A stretch of DNA of 8,171 nt from JBBTWO01 sp038062745 (GTDB lineage Bacteria; Patescibacteriota; Microgenomatia; UBA8517). The DNA lies in NCBI GenBank assembly GCA_038062745.1, contig JBBTWO010000073.1:1-8171 (forward strand), in the 5' to 3' direction. A program made the position numbers and the translations under genes. Positions 5,067 to 8,171 of the stretch are shown here, piece after piece; position 1 is the stretch's first letter; every line of letters begins with the position of its first letter. A model generated the notes under the pieces. That model made no database searches and was not told the origin of the DNA. It saw only the letters and a list, made by a program, of their open reading frames with translations.

Positions 5067-6062
5067 TTGACAACTTGGGAAATAAAAGATTATGATTATT
5101 TGATGCAAAGTCTTGCCTACACTTACACCAAAAATATTAATGACCTCTTGGCTGGTATTGAAAAATTGCGAGCCACTATTCATCTTTATCCCCTAAACTC
5201 CGAAAATGAGATTGAACGTCAGTGGGAACAGATGCTTGAAAGAATCTATTGGTCACTTTCACTAACTAATTATTCAACTATTTCTAAAAGCCAAATACTT
5301 GAGATTATTAACAACGACAAAAAGGAAAGGTTTAGAGATGTTGAAAAAGATATTCTAAATTACAAAAAAGCACTTGATTACATTAAGGAAAATTGGTATG
5401 TCAGCGGTGAAGAAATTACTTCCCAAACAATTAAACATCTTTATATTATCTCCTGCTTACCTACCGCTTTTAAACCTAAGGACAATTTTGAGACAATCAA
5501 GCCTGGCCTTGAAAATGTTTTAGTCTATTTACAAAAAGGTCAAGAGCATCCCTTGATTCAGGCAGCGATTGCCCATTTTCAGATTTTGAGATCCATTCCT
5601 TTTGAATATGGAACGGGAAGAGTTTCGCGCTTAGCGGTGTATTTGTTTCTTTACAAATATGGCTATGATTTTAGAGGCTTGTTAACTTTTGAAGACGGGA
5701 TTAAAAAAAATATTTCTCTTTATAAACGAACTTTGAGTCAAGCTGATAATTTAAATACCTCTACATATTGGCTGGAGTATTTTTTACAAATTATTTTTGA
5801 TAGTTTGGCAGACAAACTGCAACTTCTCAAGCAAAATTCTTATAACACCAGCTTTCCCAACAAATATTGGCAAATCACAAAAAGGCAAAAGGAAATTATT
5901 AGAATTCTTAGCCAACCAGGAACTCAAGTTTCCAATAAAGATGTCCAAAAAAAGTTCACTGTCTCCCAAATCACTGCTTCACGCGATTTATCTAAACTTA
6001 CCAAACTGGGACTGCTGTTTGCCCACGGAAAAGGCCGAGCAATAACTTATATTCGGGTCTAA
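5067..6062 (+). CDS. Fic-fold protein with lost catalytic motif and C-terminal winged helix (putative regulator)
   Basis: This is a 331-residue soluble protein. Residues 1-85 resemble the N-terminal helical part of Fic proteins. The helical core around 95-250 carries the Fic motif region at 165-190 (QAAIAHFQILRS then IPFEYGTGRVSR). Active Fic enzymes need HxFx(D/E)GNGRxxR to transfer AMP from ATP; here His is I177, Asp/Glu is Y181 and Asn is T183, while F179, G182, G184, R185 and R188 remain. The usual inhibitory (S/T)xxxE(G/N) motif also seems lost (STISK at 70-74, Ser at the Glu position). Residues about 269-331 form a winged helix (KRQKEIIRIL...VSQITASRDLSKLTKLGLL). A DNA-binding regulator without AMP transfer is the likeliest reading. 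The start is uncertain: TTG 5067 is supported by the N-terminal WEIKDYDY typical of the domain, but neither it nor ATG 5103 has a clear ribosome binding site. Confidence 0.8.
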   Translation: MTTWEIKDYDYLMQSLAYTYTKNINDLLAGIEKLRATIHLYPLNSENEIERQWEQMLERIYWSLSLTNYSTISKSQILEIINNDKKERFRDVEKDILNYKKALDYIKENWYVSGEEITSQTIKHLYIISCLPTAFKPKDNFETIKPGLENVLVYLQKGQEHPLIQAAIAHFQILRSIPFEYGTGRVSRLAVYLFLYKYGYDFRGLLTFEDGIKKNISLYKRTLSQADNLNTSTYWLEYFLQIIFDSLADKLQLLKQNSYNTSFPNKYWQITKRQKEIIRILSQPGTQVSNKDVQKKFTVSQITASRDLSKLTKLGLLFAHGKGRAITYIRV

Positions 6063-6074
6063 CAATCTTATTGT

Positions 6075-7259
6075 CTATATTTCCCAAGGGAATTTATGAT
6101 AAGGTTTCAACTTTTTTCCAAGCAAAGCTACGACATAAAAATCTTTGACTTTATATTTTTCTAAGAATGAATTAATTTTTGCCTTTTTAAACTGTGTAAA
6201 ATTATACTTTACTTCAATCGGTAAAATTCCCTCTTTAGTTTTTAAAATAAAGTCTACCTCGTTTAAATTTTTGTTGCGCCAATAGTTTATGTTTTCTACT
6301 CCAAATTTTTTAACAAGCTCTGAAAAAATACTTGTCTCTAAAACATTTCCAACAGGCTCTTTTTGGAGTTTTTTAAGCCATAACATTTGCAATATTCCAG
6401 TATCATAAAAAAATACTTTAGGTGTTTTGGCGACTTCAACCTTTGCACTGGTTGAAAAAGGAGAAACAAGCCTCAAAATATATGTTTCCTCTAAAATTTC
6501 CAAATAATTGGTTATTGTTTGAGAAGCTATTCCACAAATACTAGACAACTCTTGAATATTGATCAATTGTCCACTAGAGGAAGCTAAAATTTTCAATAAA
6601 TCATTAAATTTTTTGGTATTTTTGATATTCGCTAGATCTGAAATATCCTTTTTAATATACGTATCAATAATTTGTTGTAAGTATGTTTCTTTGTGACTTA
6701 TATCATCATCAAGTACGATTTTAGGATAGCCACCGTAAGCTATATATTCTTTATAAAGATTGGTTAATCGGTCTGTCATTGAAGTTTTAGTTTCTTTAAA
6801 CCTCAAAAATTCCGTAAATGACAAAGGGTAAACTTCAAAATTTACAGTTCTTCCAACTAGTGAATCTGAAAACTTAGATTTGATATTGAAACTTGAAGAT
6901 CCGGAGACGATTAACTGGATTTCGGAATTATGGTCAGCGATAAGCTTTAAAAACGAAGAAGGATTTTCCAGATATTGAATTTCATCAATCAAAACGGTGA
7001 GCTTTTTATTCCCCAACCCTTCACCTTTCAGATAATCTAAAAATGATTCAACACCACCGTCTAAAATCTCGACATATCTGGAATCTTCAAGATCGATATA
7101 ATGTGTAGTCTCGCCCTTCTTTTGAAGATAGTCTTCAATATAATACATAATGTGAGTTTTTCCAACCTGACGAGCTCCATGCAGTACAAGTATATTATTT
7201 GTGCCTAAAAAAGATTCAATCTTACTAAAAATGTCCCTTTGTAATACGCTACTTTTCAT
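6075..7259 (-). CDS. AAA-type ATPase with DUF4143 C-terminal domain
   Basis: This 394-residue protein shows a Walker A motif GARQVGKT (28-35), a Walker B motif VLIDEIQYL (89-97) and a sensor-like IVSGSSSF (117-124). It then has the FEVYPLSFTEFLRF and YGGYPKIVL elements (141-154, 175-183) typical of this ATPase family. A winged-helix-like segment follows (about 233-266, INIQELSSICGIASQTITNYLEILEETYIL). The C-terminal part has the PD-(D/E)xK-like pattern NEVDFIL...LPIEVKY, with D337, E349 and K351 in candidate positions. The family is widespread in bacteria and archaea, often in many copies, and its biological role is poorly defined; links to defence or mobile elements have been suggested. It is full length for the family. 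It converges on the Fic-like gene (12 bases between stops) and has its own promoter giving a near-leaderless transcript. Its neighbours do not explain its role. Confidence 0.88.
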   Translation of the reverse strand: MKSSVLQRDIFSKIESFLGTNNILVLHGARQVGKTHIMYYIEDYLQKKGETTHYIDLEDSRYVEILDGGVESFLDYLKGEGLGNKKLTVLIDEIQYLENPSSFLKLIADHNSEIQLIVSGSSSFNIKSKFSDSLVGRTVNFEVYPLSFTEFLRFKETKTSMTDRLTNLYKEYIAYGGYPKIVLDDDISHKETYLQQIIDTYIKKDISDLANIKNTKKFNDLLKILASSSGQLINIQELSSICGIASQTITNYLEILEETYILRLVSPFSTSAKVEVAKTPKVFFYDTGILQMLWLKKLQKEPVGNVLETSIFSELVKKFGVENINYWRNKNLNEVDFILKTKEGILPIEVKYNFTQFKKAKINSFLEKYKVKDFYVVALLGKKLKPYHKFPWEI

Positions 7260-7267
7260 ATAGACTT

Positions 7268-7297
7268 ATTCTATACCCACGCCAGGTATAAAGTCAA
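7268..7297 (-). promoter_or_regulatory. Promoter of the AAA ATPase gene, predicted near-leaderless transcript
   Basis: On the minus strand, TTGACT (complement of 7292-7297; 5 of 6 match) is followed after 18 bases by TAGAAT (complement of 7268-7273; 5 of 6), overlapping a TATAGA alternative at 16 bases. The -10 box ends only 8 bases before the A of the ATG at 7259, so transcription should start within a few bases of the start codon. No Shine-Dalgarno sequence could fit. Confidence 0.65.
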
Positions 7298-7306
7298 GTT
7301 GTATTC

Positions 7307-7332
7307 TAGCGTACTACTATTGAGCTACGCTA
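7307..7332. repeat. Inverted repeat across the uppS stop codon
   Basis: TAGCGTA (7307-7313) and TACGCTA (7326-7332) are perfect 7-bp complements with a 12-base loop, overlapping the uppS TAG stop at 7325-7327. On the minus strand the downstream bases (GAATACAACTTG) are not a U run, so it is a poor intrinsic terminator. It may still separate uppS from the downstream ATPase promoter. Confidence 0.35.
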
Positions 7333-8171
7333 CGCGATCCTTCAATGCACGGTAGAATTTATTTAGATAGTCTTCAGCCTTTACCCAATGCTGTTCCCCC
7401 ATGCCCTTTTCGGCCATGTTTTTTTCAACATTAGCAAGTACCCGTAAATGTGCCAGTTTTGTTGCCTGGAAAAGGGAAAGTCGATAAGATTCAGCATATA
7501 GCTCCTGAGCTGTAGTTTCTGCATTACCAATACTGGCCATAGAATCTTTATCTTTTAAGTCTTGCCAAAGTTTTACTTCAAGGGAGGCAACTAATTTTGG
7601 CTCAAAAGCAATTTTTAGTTCTTCTTTAAGGAGTTTATAAAATTTGTGAAGATTTTTTCCTGCTTTAATCCATTTACTTTTATCCCCATCAGCCAGTGCT
7701 TCCAACATATATTTGGCAGCTTTACCTGACAATTCTTTAGACATGCCATATTGTTCTTTCAAGTGATTAATTGTGTAGTCAGCAAATGTTACTCCCTGAG
7801 GAATCTTTCGCAGTCTCCACCACTTTACTTCCAACTTAGCAGCCAGTTCAGGTTTGAAAGTAAAATGCTCCACAGCATCATTTGCTCCAAACCTTCTTCT
7901 TCGTCTTGAGTAGTCAAGAATTGCATCTCTCAATTTCTCAGGCGTAAAGTCTGGTAAGTGACAGTGTTCAAAGTAGTATTCTGCATATTCCATTTGCCAA
8001 GGCATAAGCCCTGATGTTCTTTGTTCTCCAGAAGTTCTAATAAAAAGGTCTACATATGGATATGGTTGGTCATGGGTATCAAGATAAGATTCAAACAATT
8101 TCTTATCTATTTGATCCACTGGGCTGTTGTCAGCGACTATTTTTTTTGTAGCTCGAAGTATTTCATCCAAT
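7325..8171 (-). CDS. uppS: Undecaprenyl diphosphate synthase, C-terminal part, with duplicated C-terminal extension (5' end outside window)
   Basis: The gene runs in from the right edge; the TTG at 8170 is merely the first possible start codon inside the window. The first ~95 visible residues are the C-terminal part of cis-prenyltransferase UppS: VDLFIRTSGEQRTSG (40-54) with the pyrophosphate-binding Arg-Thr-Ser-Gly-Glu, MPWQMEYAEYYF (56-67), LPDFTPEKLRDAI and the final RRRRRFG (90-95). UppS condenses isopentenyl units into the C55 lipid that carries cell-wall precursors. The family normally ends a few residues after RRFG, but here about 185 more residues follow. These consist of two similar helical blocks, 105-184 and 189-279, each beginning F[KE]P[EK]LxAxLEVKxW and ending W[IV]KAxxxLxKFYxxLK. 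The role of the extension is unknown. It ends with TAG at 7325-7327. Confidence 0.88.
   Translation of the reverse strand, partial: LDEILRATKKIVADNSPVDQIDKKLFESYLDTHDQPYPYVDLFIRTSGEQRTSGLMPWQMEYAEYYFEHCHLPDFTPEKLRDAILDYSRRRRRFGANDAVEHFTFKPELAAKLEVKWWRLRKIPQGVTFADYTINHLKEQYGMSKELSGKAAKYMLEALADGDKSKWIKAGKNLHKFYKLLKEELKIAFEPKLVASLEVKLWQDLKDKDSMASIGNAETTAQELYAESYRLSLFQATKLAHLRVLANVEKNMAEKGMGEQHWVKAEDYLNKFYRALKDRVA

Noticed and set aside
5784..6045. Short frames on both strands (5784-5969 minus, 5797-6045 plus) inside the Fic-like gene
   Set aside because: They overlap the winged-helix coding region, whose in-frame translation is clearly a real domain. They have no independent start signals.
6062..6074. 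Inverted repeat ACAAT-CTT-ATTGT between the convergent Fic-like and ATPase genes as a terminator
   Set aside because: Only a 5-bp AT-rich stem with a 3-base loop and no U tract; too weak to call.

Overview
The window is AT-rich bacterial DNA using the standard stop codons (TAA, TAG and TGA all end genes here). Genes are densely packed, with abutting or overlapping starts and stops. A very large membrane-anchored surface protein of a type common in Patescibacteria (CPR), an AAA ATPase of the DUF4143 type, a UppS whose active-site segment reads RTSGEQRTSG, and the many tiny genes together suggest a Patescibacteria/CPR lineage. This assignment is an inference from protein style. The reading of TGA as stop argues against the TGA-recoding Gracilibacteria/Absconditabacteria.

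Layout. Positions 1-659 (+) hold the tail of an unidentified gene and a protein resembling a small phage structural (tail-region) protein. Positions 703-2357 (+) are a compact Tat operon: tatA-tatA-tatC-tatA followed by a short PrsW-like intramembrane protease. Three of these genes are too short for ordinary gene-length cut-offs. The operon ends in a perfect hairpin lying inside the last codons of the protease gene, where it meets a convergent gene tail to tail. Positions 2354-4941 (-) are a second unit: a fourth tatA with a strong ribosome binding site and a good sigma-70-type promoter, followed after 8 bases by an 811-residue secreted/membrane protein with an SH3-like C-terminus. The divergent gene at 5067-6062 (+) encodes a Fic-fold protein that has lost its catalytic histidine and carries a winged helix, so it is probably a DNA-binding regulator. 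Repeats that could be its operator lie in the shared intergenic region. Positions 6075-7259 (-) encode a DUF4143-type ATPase with a promoter so close to its start that the mRNA should be nearly leaderless. Positions 7325-8171 (-) are the 3' part of undecaprenyl diphosphate synthase with an unusual duplicated C-terminal extension.

How the genes may work together (inference). Four TatA-like pore subunits for a single TatC, split over two convergent units, frame a membrane/envelope module: Tat translocase, membrane protease, large surface protein, and a divergent putative regulator that could control the tatA-surface protein unit and itself. No protein fully visible here has a twin-arginine signal peptide, so the Tat cargo must be encoded elsewhere. 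The most notable observations are the tatA multiplicity, a tandem repeat that forms a chain of ATGA stop/start overlaps leading into the first tatA, the doubly degenerate Fic-winged-helix protein, and the UppS extension.
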